Source: Serratia symbiotica
GTDB taxonomy: Bacteria > Pseudomonadota > Gammaproteobacteria > Enterobacterales > Enterobacteriaceae
Direction: 5' to 3'
NCBI GenBank assembly: GCA_024160085.1
Contig: JAMDYG010000002.1
Coordinates: 434,001 to 498,000 of the forward strand
DNA: 64,000 nucleotides
Notes under the pieces: generated by a model
The model's database searches: none
The model's input: only the letters and a program-made list of their open reading frames with translations
What the model was told of the DNA's origin: nothing
Position numbers and translations under genes: made by a program
Shown: positions 33,562 to 43,986 of the stretch, piece by piece
Layout of the letters: each line of letters opens with the position of its first letter
How positions within the stretch are numbered: position 1 is the first letter of the stretch

Positions 33562-33792
33562 AAACGCCCTGAGGCAGCCGCCCTCCCTACACTGGTTATG
33601 GGGCTATGGGGCTGCCATGATCGGGGGAGGAATGGCCAGAAGAGGCAGTTGACATCAGCAACAGCGTTGTCTTTGTAAATTATCGTCGTTGCTGCACTAC
33701 TGGCCGCTACTTTTTCGTGGCGTATTTCGTCGGGATTGTGTACTCGCTATCAGCTCGGCCAACGCTGTGCACTGGCGTATATCAAAGACAAC

Positions 33793-33824
33793 AAAAAAGC
33801 ACGAACTTACGTTTAGGCTTTTTT
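33793..33824 (-). terminator. Probable terminator after tRNA-Ser
   Basis: An AAAAAAGC/GCTTTTTT pair (33794-33801, 33816-33823) encloses ACG...CGT. On the minus strand it gives a hairpin ending in a T-run, 9 bp past the tRNA 3' end. Confidence 0.5.
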
Positions 33825-33832
33825 GTTGAAAA

Positions 33833-33922
33833 TGGCGGTGAGAGAGGGGTTCGAACCCTCGATACGCTTTCGCGTATACACACTTTCCAGGCGTGTTCCT
33901 TCAGCCACTCAGACACCTCACC
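33833..33922 (-). tRNA. tRNA-Ser (anticodon GGA)
   Basis: The minus strand begins GGTGAGGTGTCTGAGTGGC and has anticodon arm CGCCTGGAAAGTGTG with GGA. It has a long class II variable arm (ATACGCGAAAGCGTAT), T arm GAGGGTTCGAACCCCTC and an encoded CCA end (33833-33835). Acceptor GGTGAGG pairs with TCTCACC (one G-T). Reads serine codons UCC and UCU. Matches E. coli serX/serW. Confidence 0.95.
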
Positions 33923-34382
33923 GTTTTATCATTGATAACACCTCGTGCTTTTGACGTGCGCTAATGTAGGAGAATCTGCTGCTAGCGTCAACCCCCTTGT
34001 GACATTCACCGAATTGATTAGCCAAAGTTGCAGTAATTTGCTGATTTGCCGAGCTATAAATCGATGTCTATGCCTGGTTAGGCCACCAGCCGTCAGATAA
34101 AAGGGAAGGGTATTGTCACTATCCCCACGAACTCGCTGAGGTTTAGCCTGTAGCCCAGTGCAAGAACCGTTTAAATCAGTTCCCTGACGATTTGTAGCTG
34201 CGTTGCTGCCCGCCTGCAAATACAGATATATCGCTGAATGGAAAGGTATTACTTGACGGTTATTAATAAAGATTATGGTATCTCCGGGCTATGAGGTCGG
34301 CAAAGCGTAGACAGCAATTGCGAAATTGACTGATTTGTGACATCGTCCCGGCAAATTTTTATGCATGGTATAAGGCATCATC
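33923..34382. other. Stretch without a recognised gene
   Basis: 460 bp upstream of the tRNA on the minus strand and before ycdY. No reading frame matches a known protein on either strand. It should hold the tRNA promoter near 33930-33970 on the minus strand. Confidence 0.4.
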
Positions 34383-34968
34383 ATGAATGAGTTTTCCGTT
34401 GTCTGCCATGTGCTGGGTATGCTGTTCTACCGCCATCCGCAGGATCCGCTGCTGACACCGTTGTTCACGTTAATCCAGGCAGGCAAATTGCAGCAGCAGC
34501 ACTGGCCAATGGAGTAGGATGAATTGCTGATACGTCTATAGCGGGGCTGCGATGTCAAGCTGTTGTCTGCCGACTTTAACGCCATGTTTATCAGCAGCGA
34601 ACTTAGTATGTCGCCGTTCCGCTCCGGATTATGTTGCCAGTGCGAGCAAAGCGCAAGTGCGCACCTTCTTGCAGCAGCGAGGTATGCCATTAGGCGAGGC
34701 CCCGGCTGATTATTTTGGCTCGCTGCTGATGGCCACCTCCTGGCTGGAAAATCAGTCGCAAGAAGATGAAGTTCAGGCGCAAATCACCTTGTTCAATGAG
34801 TACCTACTCCCTTGGTGTGACCGCTTCCTCGGCAATCTGACTGCGCACGCTACCAGTGATTTTTATCGCACGCTAGCGCAGTTCGCCCGTAAAGCCATCC
34901 AAATGATGCGTGACGAACTGGCGGAATACGCGCAGGATGAAAAGAAACTCCCGAAGCGTAAAAATTAA
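34383..34968 (+). pseudogene. ycdY: YcdY, TorD-family redox enzyme chaperone
   Basis: Starts MNEFSVVCHVLGMLFYRHPQ, then PLLTPLFTLIQAGKLQQQ and a TAG. A further stop and a frameshift near 34640 follow. The end is in another frame: RGMPLGEAPADYFGSLLMA, then TSWLENQSQEDEVQ and YLLPWCDRFLGNLTAHATS. YcdY assists the phosphatase YcdX in E. coli swarming. The span is the normal length (about 185 codons). Confidence 0.82.
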
Positions 34969-35089
34969 GGCACCGTAGCATTGAGCAGTGTTGTTAGCGA
35001 TAAAAAGCGCGTGCTCGCTTAGCGTTGCTTGGCAAGTTGGGGTAATCGTGTCACTCTTGCCTAAATTAAAGCCAGCGGATGACGTAGCG

Positions 35090-36634
35090 ATGATGATCCC
35101 CCCCCCAAGGCCGAAAACGCCCTTATTATCCCATTGCCATTTACGGTGACACGCGCGTGGATGACTATTATTGGCTGCATGACGACGAACGTGCAGACCC
35201 GCAGATACGATACTGGTGGACTCTACCTACAGGCGGAAAATGCCTATACAGAAGCGATGCTGAAGCCGCAGCAAGCTCTACGCGAAACGCTGTATGAAGA
35301 GATGGTGGCGCGTATTCCTCAAAAGGATCATTCTGTTCCCTATGTTAAAAACGCATACCATTACCAGACCCGCTACGAACCGGGCAATGAATATGCCATT
35401 TATGTGCGCCAGCCGGAAGCAGAACGTGAGTGGTGGGACACACTGTTGGATGGTAACCAGCACGCTGAGAAAAATGAGTTTTATACTCTGGGTGGGTTAG
35501 ACGTCAGCCCTGATAACCTCATGTTGGGAGTGGCAGAAGATTTCCTGTCGCGTCGGCAGTATGATATCCGTTTCAAATACCTGAGCGACAGCAGTTGGGC
35601 TGATGAAGTACTGAGAAATACCTCTGGCAGTTTTGAGTGGACTAATGATTCCTCCAGCGTGTATTACGTACGTAAGCATGCTAAAACGCTGCTGCCTTAT
35701 CAGGTATATCGCCATGTGGTGGGTACCGATCCGCAGCATGATAAACTGATTTATGAAGAGCGGGATGATACTTCCTACGTAGGATTGGAAAAACAACCTC
35801 CGAACATTTTATTCTGATCCATCTGAACAGCACCACTACCTCAGAAGTCCTGCTGCTGGACGCCGACCGCGCCGATAGTACACCGTGTATCTTAGTGCCG
35901 CGCCGAAAAGAATACAAATACGCTATTGACCATTACCAGCAGCATTTCTATATACGTTCCTATGGCAGCAATATGGAACCCGTATTTAGCGCCAGCCGCC
36001 TGAGCCTACTGGATCACGGCTTTGTCTTCGCGTTGGTACATATACGCGGCGGCGGTGAACTGGGCCAGTGGTGGTATGAAGACGGTAAATTATTCAATAA
36101 GCAGAACAGCTTCAATGATTTTATTGATATGACGGAAGAGTTGATCGCATAGGGTTACGGCAATGCTAAACAGGTGTTCGCCATGGGCGGTAGCGCTGGC
36201 AGCCTGCTAATAGGCTCGGTGATTAATCAGGTACCGCAGCTATTCCATGGCGTAGTGGCGCAGGTGCCGTTTGTCGATGTAGTGACCACCATGCTGGACG
36301 AATCGATCCCGTTGACTACCGGAAAGTATGACGAGTGGGGTAACCCCGAATGAGCAGGCATATTATGATTATATCAAGCATTACAGCCCATACGATCAGG
36401 TGAAAGCGCAGGACTACCCGCATACGCTGGTCACAACCAGCCTGTACGATTCGCAAGTATAATATTGGAAACCGGCCAAGTGTGTGGGCAAAGCTGCGCG
36501 AGATAAAAACCGACAATCACCAACTGCTTCTGTATACTAATATGGATTCTGGGCACGGTGGTAAGTCCGGGCGTTTCAAAGGTTATAGGGATATTGCGCT
36601 GGAGTATGCCTTTATTCTGGCATTGCTAGAATAA
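35090..36634 (+). pseudogene. ptrB: Oligopeptidase B, internally deleted
   Basis: A serine peptidase of the prolyl oligopeptidase family cleaving after basic residues. The N-terminal propeller part is readable from QAENAYTEAMLKPQQAL to YVGLEKQPP (35245-35805) and, after a frameshift, to YAIDHYQQHFYIRS. There it joins directly to YGSNMEPVFSASRLSLLDHG, so roughly 250 codons are missing with the frame kept. The nucleophile region [11 protein letters not shown] survives beyond a TAG at 36150, and the acid/His regions (GHGGKSGRF) are in other frames. Several lesions; not functional. Confidence 0.88.
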
Positions 36635-36735
36635 GAACCTCTCCCATTTGGCTATTTTATTTGCCATTTTAGACCTAGGCAGTGCTCACCATTCTCGCTT
36701 ATTCCCTATATGCTGCGGCTAGCTGGTTGTGTTGA
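36635..36735 (+). repeat. Dispersed intergenic repeat, copy 3 (left half)
   Basis: Directly after ptrB: CTCCCATTTGGC, TTTGCCATTTTAGA, GGCAGTGCTCACCATTCTC. It matches the left end of 15328-15475 and, in part, the reverse complement of 6975-7088. The right half cannot be followed. Confidence 0.6.
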
Positions 36736-36826
36736 TCAGCTCGGCAATTGAACGCAAATGGTACGGGATATTAACCGGTTCTCCGTCGAGTTACCTACCA
36801 GCCCGCCTGAACAGTGGGTTTTTTTA

Positions 36827-37059
36827 TCATTTGGATTTTGGCTCGTAGGGAGGGCGTAAAAACTTATGCGACTCGATGCGATAATACGCCATGCGCTCAT
36901 GGAAATAGCCATACAGGTAAGCCGGTTGTTCGCTCTCTACCACGTCTGGGATCACTGGCATGTTATATAACGCTCTTTGAATGCCACGCCGGAAGCAGCA
37001 AGATCTACGTTCACCTTATCCATATCTTCTTTGGAAAGTTCTTCCAAATTGTAACTCAT
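36827..37059 (-). pseudogene. holE: DNA polymerase III theta subunit HolE, 2-nt insertion
   Basis: The minus strand from ATG 37059 reads [20 protein letters not shown], then [11 protein letters not shown], the HolE signature. Then the sequence TTATATAACATG has two extra bases; removing one AT restores [20 protein letters not shown], then FHERMAYYR and RPPYEPKSK with TGA at 36827. Corrected length 76, as in E. coli. Theta stabilises the proofreading subunit and is dispensable. As sequenced the product stops after about 35 residues. A sequencing slip in the TATATA run is a real alternative. Confidence 0.85.
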
Positions 37060-37167
37060 CTTATGCTTATTACCATTGCCGCATTGAATCTGAGCAGAAG
37101 GTAATGCACCAGGCGGTGCTTGGCAAGCCGAATGTGCCGGAGAAATAAGCCTATTGCGCTGGTAGAG

Positions 37168-37190
37168 CTAATTATCATTAGAATGGTAAT
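37168..37190. promoter_or_regulatory. Fur-like palindrome 1 upstream of ftnA
   Basis: ATTATCATTAGAATGGTAAT (37171-37190) is an inverted repeat, ATTAYCATT/AATGRTAAT, of the kind bound by the iron regulator Fur. It lies in the AT-rich 350-bp region between divergent holE and ftnA. Confidence 0.5.
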
Positions 37191-37242
37191 ATAATTTATT
37201 TTTTCTAAATAAGAACGATTCGTTATTTAATTGAATGCAGAT

Positions 37243-37261
37243 AGCAATGATTATCATAACG
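37243..37261. promoter_or_regulatory. Fur-like box 2 upstream of ftnA
   Basis: AGCAATGATTATCATAACG has 11 of 13 core positions of the Fur consensus (AATGATAATCATT). In E. coli ftnA is activated by iron-loaded Fur through displacement of H-NS at upstream sites, so two upstream boxes fit that arrangement. Confidence 0.55.
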
Positions 37262-37409
37262 AATTAAGCGGTGTTATTTTATATAATGCGTTGGTTTTAT
37301 TTATTTAAAATTAAATGGAAACGTTTTATAAATAAAGTGTTTTTATTTTTTATTTGCCAATGCATAATGCGCGTGATTAAATTTACCACCTGGAAAATAA
37401 GGAATCTTT

Positions 37410-37928
37410 ATGCTAACGCAAGAAATGACCCAAAAGCTGAATGAACAACTAAATCTAGAGTTCTACTCTGCTAACATGTGCCTACAAATGAGCGCATGGT
37501 GCAGCGACAATGGCTTTGAAGGTGCTGCAGCGTTTCTTAAAGAACATTCTCATGAAGAGATGCAGCACATGCAGCGTTTGTTCGACTATCTGAGCGATAC
37601 TGGCTCCTTGCCGCTGTTAGGTTTTATCGCCGCACCACCGGTTGAGTTTGAATCCCTGGCAGGCGTATTCCAGCAAACTTACGAACACGAAAAGCTAATT
37701 ACCCGTCAGATCAAAGAATTGGCGCATGCAGCCATAACTGCTCATGATTATTCCACCTTTAACTTCCTACAGTGGTATGTCGCCGAGCAGCACGAGGAAG
37801 AGAAACTCTTCAAATCCGTGTTGAATAAGCTGGCACTGGTAGGCAACAGCGGTAAAAGTTTGTTCTTTATCGATAAAGATCTAAAGAAAATGAGTACTGC
37901 TGGCGTAAACGGCAACGGCCAAGTTTGA
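37410..37928 (+). CDS. ftnA: Non-haem ferritin FtnA
   Basis: 172 residues, four-helix ferritin. The ferroxidase residues are visible: Glu17 (NLEFYS), [10 protein letters not shown] (48-57), [16 protein letters not shown] and QHEEEKLF. Stores iron as ferric mineral in a 24-subunit shell. Slightly longer C-terminus than E. coli (165). Intact. Confidence 0.94.
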   Translation: MLTQEMTQKLNEQLNLEFYSANMCLQMSAWCSDNGFEGAAAFLKEHSHEEMQHMQRLFDYLSDTGSLPLLGFIAAPPVEFESLAGVFQQTYEHEKLITRQIKELAHAAITAHDYSTFNFLQWYVAEQHEEEKLFKSVLNKLALVGNSGKSLFFIDKDLKKMSTAGVNGNGQV

Positions 37929-38256
37929 TGCTTTTTTTCTGAAAACCGCGCCACCGGTAATCACCTGAGGTGCGCTCTTATTGCTGATCTTGCCCACTTT
38001 TCACGTATTCATGCTGTTTGTTGGTCCATATCCTCAGTGGTTAATTTCTCTGTAGGCGTCAAACGCAATCTCCCTCCCTGCGGCATCAAAATCATCGGCG
38101 AGGAAACGACAAGGTAAAAATTAGCAGCTAAAGCGGATCCGAAACCACATCTTGGCTAATTTTTACTGACACACCGAGTGATATTACGGCTTGCCGGATG
38201 TTGGTGAGTGAACTGTGGGAAAATCTAGTCGAGAACAGTAACCATAAGGTCATTAT
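37929..38256. other. Stretch without a recognised gene
   Basis: 328 bp between ftnA and the exported-protein remnant. A T-run after ftnA (GATGCTTTTTTTCTG) has no clear hairpin. No frame matches a known protein. Confidence 0.35.
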
Positions 38257-38590
38257 ATGAAATCGATATTACTGGGTATTACGCTGCTGGCAACCGCGAC
38301 TAACCTGCTGGCGGCAGACAAGCTGATGAACATTTTTGGACGTGATCCTGCTTGATGACACTGCCAATCCCGGCCATAAAATGAGCTTAGTGCCATTCCG
38401 TAACCGTGCCAAGCAACTGTGCGTTAATTAAGCGTTTAATGATGAGTGAGTTGCCTCGGTGCTGATGATTGACGAGATATTTATTCCGTTATGAAATTAT
38501 CACGCGTCAGGCTGATAGCTGGCAAAAATAGTGTGCTAGGCTACGCTTAGTACAGTATGGCTGGATAAATTATGCACTAAACGCCAACTT
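38257..38590 (+). pseudogene. Small exported protein of unknown family, decayed
   Basis: ATG 38257 after ATAAGG gives a signal peptide, MKSILLGITLLATATNLLAA, cut after LAA, then DKLMNIFGRDPA and a stop. A second frame continues VILLDDTANPGHKMSLVPFR, then NRAKQLCVN with a stop. Further fragments are seen to YGWLDKLCTKRQLLA. It looks like a secreted protein of about 110 residues with several lesions. I do not recognise the family. A terminator follows at 38624. Confidence 0.5.
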
Positions 38591-38623
38591 TTAGCGCATG
38601 TCTCTCCTAGGAGCCATTTCTCT

Positions 38624-38660
38624 ATACCGAATATAGGAATCGTATTCGGTATTTTTTGTT
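38624..38660 (+). terminator. Rho-independent terminator
   Basis: Arms ATACCGAATA (38624-38633) and TATTCGGTAT (38643-38652), followed by TTTTTGTT. It ends the exported-protein remnant. The AT-rich 227 bp up to the next insertion sequence hold nothing recognised. Confidence 0.85.
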
Positions 38661-38887
38661 AATATAATTTAATTAGTTATCGCGTTGTCGATAAAATCTT
38701 CTATCCGTCTCTTTACTCTGCAATAGAGTGCACTTTTTTACACACATCCACATATTCTACTGTCATTAGAACTTATCAAACGTTGGGGGATTTCCAGCTA
38801 ACTTTTCAATCGTATTAGCTGATGAAGACTGATTCTGTCGAGAGGGAATCTCGCCGCTACAACGCCTTTTAACTGGCCTGTTTATGG

Positions 38888-39958
38888 GGCTTTATTGAAT
38901 AAATTAGAGTTAGCGGACAGTATGGCTTCTGCCGGTACGCCCGTTACACGATCCGGGTGCTGTCCGGCATACCCAACAGCGTTACCCAGCTCAGAGCTTT
39001 GATCATCGCCATCGCTTCACCAACCTGTGCATCATAGTCCCGCAGGCCCAGATGACCACCCAGTAAGATTTTTATTTTTATATAGAACATCGCCGTTTCT
39101 GCCACTGAACGACGGTGATAGCCCGCTTTCTTTTTTCCAGATATCATTGCTGCCGCTCAGATGATGATTCGCCACGGCGTGGTTACGCTCATGGTACTTA
39201 TCGCACCAGTATTGCGCATCGCTTCGCGGTGGGTAAAGTAGCCTGATTTTTTTCCTCAGTAACGTATCATGACAGTAATGGTGTAGCCATAAGCGCTGTC
39301 CGCCTAGACTTCCCTGATTTTCCGGTGGTTCTGGTTAATCAGTCCCGGCAGCGCCAGTGCATCTGTCGTTCCGCTGAGCGATAAATCGGCACAGATAATC
39401 TCATGTGTCGCACTGTCTGTGTCCAGATGAAGCTTGCGCCATACTCTGCGCCTATCAGCCTCATGCTACCGGACTTTCTATTTCCCCTAGCCGAAGACTT
39501 TTAGACCGTTAGCGTCAATAACGAGGTGCGAGATTTCGCCATGGGTTGGCGTTTTTGTGTTGATGTTAACGGTATTTGCTTAACCTGGATGGCCAAGATA
39601 GTAATCCGGGCAGCGCAACGACCGCCCCATCAGCTTAAAAATCGAGTTAACTAAGCCCTGCAATGCCCGGAGAGACATGTTAAACATGTGCTTCATCATC
39701 AGGATCGTGGTGATAGCCATATCAGTGTAGTGAAGCGGTCGGCTACAACCTTCAGGCTCTGCACTGTCAGTCCATACAGCAATGGCAGATTCATCAAGCT
39801 ATACCGTCAGTGAATCATGCTGCCTGAATGCGTTTTTATAGGCGTACCAGTTGGTGATTTTAAACATTTGCTTTGACATGGTAACCCGATGCTGAAACGA
39901 CTTTAGCGATCAGAGCGAGCTGTCAATCTCCTAAAAATTCGATTTATTCGATAAAGCT
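38888..39958 (-). mobile_element. IS5-family (IS903 group) element, different type, dead
   Basis: Ends GGCTTTATTGAATAAAT (38888) and GATTTATTCGATAAAGCT (39941-39958). The transposase on the minus strand starts near 39880: MSKQMFKITNWYAYKNAFRQ, then GRSLRCPDYYLGHPGQ, then WRKLHLDTDSATHEIICADL, and ends SVAETAMFYIK and LGLRDYDAQVGEAMAMIKAL. At least four stops or shifts. Flanks TGTTTATGG and TATTCATGG agree in 7 of 9 bases, consistent with an old 9-bp target duplication. The sequence is clearly distinct from the IS903-like copies at 2092 and 51461. Confidence 0.88.
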
Positions 39959-40059
39959 TATTCATGGTGCTTGTTTCGATTATGCCGTGTGTCCATCTTA
40001 AGTATATTGAGAAAATCAGGTATATTAGCCTTAGGTTTTAGCTACCAAGAAAAAATACT

Positions 40060-41259
40060 ATGATTATTAAACCTAAAATTCGTGGTTTTATTTGCACTAC
40101 AGCTCATCCGGCAGGCTGTGAAGCCAACGTCCGTGAGCAAATCGCCTACGTGAAATCACGCGGCGAACTGAGAAATGGGTCTAAGAAGGTGCTGGTTATT
40201 GGTGCATCTACTGGCTATGGTCTGGCCTCTCGTATCAATGCTGCATTCGGCAGCGGTGCGGCCACCATCGGCGTATTTTTTGAAAAGCCATGTAGCGAGG
40301 GCAAAACAGGCTCTGCTGGTTGGTACAACTCTGCCGGTTTTGACAAGGTCGCTAAAGAAGCAGGCATATACGCAAAAAGCATTAATGGTGATGCATTCTC
40401 CAATGAATGCCGCCAAAGTGTTATCGATCTAATTAAACAGGATCTGGGGCAAATTGATCTGGTAGTTTACTCATTGGCTTCCCCGGTGCGTAAAATGCCA
40501 GAAACTGGTGAGGTGGTGCGTTCTGCACTAAAGCCTATCGGAGAACCCTATAAATCTATGGCGCTGGACACCAACAAAGATATGCTGGTAGAAGCCGTCG
40601 TCGAGCCAGCCAATGAGAAGGAAATTGCCGATACCGTCAAGGTGATGGGTGGTCAGGATTGGCAGCTATGGATGGACGCATTGGATAAAGCTGGCGTGCT
40701 GGCGGACAACATTCAGACCGTTGCCTATTCTTACATTGGCACTGATCTGACCTGGCCAATTTATTGGCATGGCACCTTGGGTAAAGCGAAAGAAGATCTA
40801 GATCGCGCAGCACAAGCCATCGATCAGAAGCTGAAAGCCAAAGGTGGGGCAGCCTATGTTGCCGTGCTGAAGTCAGTCGTTACCCAGGCCTCCTCTGCGA
40901 TCCCTGTTATGCCACTGTACATTTCTATCGTGTTCAAAATTATGAAGGAACAGGGTATTCACGAAGGCTGCATTGAGCAGGTACAGCGTTTGTTCGCCAG
41001 CAAACTGTACACTGGCACAGTGCCAGAAACTGACGAGAAGCATCGCCTGCGTTTAGATGATTGGGAACTGCGTGACGATGTGCAAAACACTTGCCGTGAA
41101 ATCTGGGCTCGGATCAACGATAATAACATCAATGAACTGACGGACTATCAGGGCTATAAGGCAGATTTCCTGCGCTTGTTCGGCTTTGGCCTAGCGGGTG
41201 TTGATTACAACGTTGACCTGAGTGGTGAAGCTAGCTTTGAGGTGATCGAACTAGTCTAA
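40060..41259 (+). CDS. fabV: Enoyl-ACP reductase FabV (NADH)
   Basis: 399 residues, complete. Rossmann motif [16 protein letters not shown] near residue 48. Active-site Tyr235 and Lys244 lie in [10 protein letters not shown] (Y-X8-K, the FabV spacing), and [16 protein letters not shown] is typical of the family. It carries out the last reduction of each fatty-acid elongation cycle. Members of this family are known to be little affected by triclosan. Whether fabI also exists cannot be seen. Intact, close to the IS5-family element. Confidence 0.94.
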   Translation: MIIKPKIRGFICTTAHPAGCEANVREQIAYVKSRGELRNGSKKVLVIGASTGYGLASRINAAFGSGAATIGVFFEKPCSEGKTGSAGWYNSAGFDKVAKEAGIYAKSINGDAFSNECRQSVIDLIKQDLGQIDLVVYSLASPVRKMPETGEVVRSALKPIGEPYKSMALDTNKDMLVEAVVEPANEKEIADTVKVMGGQDWQLWMDALDKAGVLADNIQTVAYSYIGTDLTWPIYWHGTLGKAKEDLDRAAQAIDQKLKAKGGAAYVAVLKSVVTQASSAIPVMPLYISIVFKIMKEQGIHEGCIEQVQRLFASKLYTGTVPETDEKHRLRLDDWELRDDVQNTCREIWARINDNNINELTDYQGYKADFLRLFGFGLAGVDYNVDLSGEASFEVIELV

Positions 41260-41434
41260 GCGAGTTGAGCAGTGTTGAAAGGCCGGATCCCAGCCTTTAT
41301 CGAGAGAGTTCATTATTCTGTGTCGCAACTATAACGTCATCACATTAAACGCTTTGTCGAAATCGAAGGGGTGAGACATGTATCATTAATTTTTGATAGT
41401 ATATTGACTTGAATGACACAGTATTTCTAATACT

Positions 41435-41500
41435 CTCGTTTTATTATCGAGTTCGGTGACCATCTAAACGATCACCTTTAATACGTTGGAAGTTACAAAG
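41435..41500 (+). mobile_element. Solo 3' end of the IS256-family element
   Basis: CGTTTTATTATCGAGTTCGG, then GTGACCATCTAAACGATCACC, and TTTAATACGTTGGAAG match the transposase tail and right end of the copy at 50215-51460 (51384-51437). Only about 65 bp remain, next to the dcuSR remnants; the rest was lost by deletion. No gene lies between fabV and dcuR. Confidence 0.75.
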
Positions 41501-41679
41501 ATTTATGGGCGGTTCTAGGTGGTTAGAGTAGTTGACGTCAAATAGTACACCTGGTGCTAGCTTCATGCTGTACGGTTTTGCGACAAGTTAGTGCTATTTG
41601 GATGAAAAAGTTATAGACGAGTGTTGGCTACCCGATGATTCTTTACGATTCTGCAGGGTTTTTTATACCTATATTGGCC

Positions 41680-42388
41680 AGCAGAATTCTTGCAGCACCG
41701 CGATCGCTTACGGCTTTAGTTGGTACAGATATACTGGCCGACCAGTAGTCCTATACAGAATGCGCGTGCTGAGAATAGCGATATCCGCGAGATAGATCAG
41801 GTATATGCGGCATAAAACCCGCGAGATACCGATGGCATTGGCCAGATTATCGGTAGATAATCCATGGTTATGTTGCTGTTCAATCCATTCACATGCCGTG
41901 CTAAGGGTGATTCTGGTCAGCCCCTTTGGTAGTTTGTTGCATGCCTGAGGGCTGGGTTGACGTCGTAGCAGACTATCGACATCGGCCTGAGAAAATTTGC
42001 GCTGTGCCAGAATTTGCGACTGCTGTTAGTAGTTACTCAAGGCTTCTCTAAAACGGGAGAACTGAAAAGGTTTGATCAGGTAATCCACTACGCCGTAATG
42101 CAGCGCTTTTTATATCGTGTTCACTTCGCTATCTGAAGAAATAACGATCACATCAGTTTTTTCGCCCAGTTTGCGCAAACTGGGCAGCAGATCTAAACCG
42201 TTATTCTATTGCATATAAATATCTAATAGCACCAGATCGATGCTAACACTGGCATCAGCCAGCAGGGTACGTGCTTGGCTCTGGGTGGCGACCATCGCCT
42301 GACACTGAAAGCTGCTCACCTGACTCAGGTAGTATTTGTTCAGTTCCGCCACTCTTAGGTCATCATCAACAATCAGTACGTTAATCAT
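41680..42388 (-). pseudogene. dcuR: Response regulator DcuR
   Basis: From ATG 42388 the frame is MINVLIVDDDLRVAELNKYY, then VSIDLVLLDIYMQ with the receiver aspartate, then a stop at 42206 where a lysine codon is expected. It continues GLDLLPSLRKLGEKTDVIVI, LHYGVVDYLIKPFQFSRFRE (after another stop) and ends with the decayed YGVTGRPVYRYRL-like part near 41700. CitB-type regulator of C4-dicarboxylate genes. Dead, as is its sensor. Confidence 0.85.
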
Positions 42389-42408
42389 ATGTTCAGCTCT
42401 TGGCCTGC

Positions 42409-43986
42409 TTATAGCTGATAGGGAATAAGAACAAAGAATTGGGTCAGTACACCTAGTTCGGACTCAAAATCAATATTGCTGCCCAGTTTCTCCAAATGGC
42501 CGCTGATTAGCGCCAAGCTAATGTCGCGTTCCGTTCCTTTGGTGGAAAATCCCTGCTCGAAAATGCGTGCAGCACACCGGATCTATGCCGGACCCATCAG
42601 TCACTAACGGTACGGTGTAAATGATTATCATAATGGTGGAAGCTCAAGTTTATTTCATGCCCCTCGACACCGTTGATGGCGTCGAGGGTATTTTCGATCA
42701 GGTTGCCTAATAGGCTGTTTAGCACATGGGTCATTTCGACATCGTTGGTTTCCGGCAGCAGGCTAGTTTCATCAGGGGTCTGTTTGATGCAAGACTCACA
42801 GGCGCGGCAGATTTTGCTGATAATGAAACCTGCCACCTCAGGTGAATGGATCTTACGCAGCAGCGCGCCGATTTCTTCCTAATAGTTGCTAGCGGTGTTG
42901 ATGATGTAGTTTTCTAATTGCTAGTAGGCTCTCCTCATGTGCAACATACCAATAATGACGTGCGGCTTGTTCATAAACTCGTGCGATTACACGCGCAACG
43001 CATCAGCATAGTGTGCCATGCCATTTAGGCGTTATATCAATCGTCTGACCTTAGTTTTATTGCAGGAAGGTAGCGATAGCACTGATCACCTGTCTGTTGA
43101 CCGTCACCACTACGATGTTAGCCAGCAATTCGCTACCGTGGAGTCTGATCTGCCAATCGCTCTGCGGTTTTCCGTTGGTTAGCACCTCTTCCAGATATAG
43201 TCCAGTACCAGATCTTCCGCCGAACCGCTCAGTTGCAGCAGGCATTTGGCTTCACTGTTGACGATGATGATGTGTGACTGATTATCCACTGCGATAACGC
43301 CTTCTTTGATCTACTGCAACATAGCGTCGCGTTGCTCAAACAGATTGGCGATTTCATAGGGTTCAAAACCGAACCCGAATATGATGCGCTTAATCCTGCT
43401 GACCAGAAAGAAGGTGCCCAAACTGCCGATCAGCGCGGCGAAGGTGATAGTCCAGTAGATGATCCATCGGCTTTCACTCATCATCTGATAAACTGTATCC
43501 AGTGTGATACCTAGTGATACCATGCCGATTTGTTGCTGCTGTGCGTTGTATACTGGTACTAGCACTCGCAATGCTGGGGCCAAGATACTGTGATGGGTTA
43601 CGCTGTTAATTTTGCCATATAACACGGGTTCCAGATCTTCGCTGATAACATGCTGACCAATCAGCTAGGGGTTGGGGTAAGAATAACAGATATCCTTCAT
43701 ATCTGCGACTACCACAAACAGCAGTTCATTTTTGTGACGTACCTGTTCGGCAAAGCGCTGGATCGCTCCACTGTGATCTTTCTGCTCCAGGCCATCAACC
43801 CACCGTGGAGGAAAACGCCAATATATCAGCGATCGCCATGGCTTTTTGACGCAATTGATTTTGCTCCTCGGCATTCATCTGTACAAAAAACAACACATAC
43901 ACCACCAGCAGCATCGAAATGATGATAGCGGACACCATCAACGTGATAGAGGTACTGAGCTTCAGGGGAGTGCATAGTTTAGGCAT
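42409..43986 (-). pseudogene. dcuS: Sensor kinase DcuS
   Basis: Starts PLKLSTSITLMVSAIIISML (first membrane helix; an in-frame ATG at 44034 is another possible start). After stops it continues with the periplasmic PASC domain (KNELLFVVVADMKDICYS), the second helix, the LFEQRDAMLQ junction and a PAS region. The histidine box follows near 42990 (HEFMN, altered). The kinase part MAGFIISKICRACE and NVEMTHVLNSLLGNLIENTL is also readable. Senses fumarate and other C4-dicarboxylates. More than six lesions. Its stop lies 21 bp from the dcuR start. Confidence 0.85.

Noticed and set aside
41598-41795. 65-codon plus-strand open frame near dcuR
   Set aside because: It overlaps the decayed dcuR end on the other strand and resembles nothing known.
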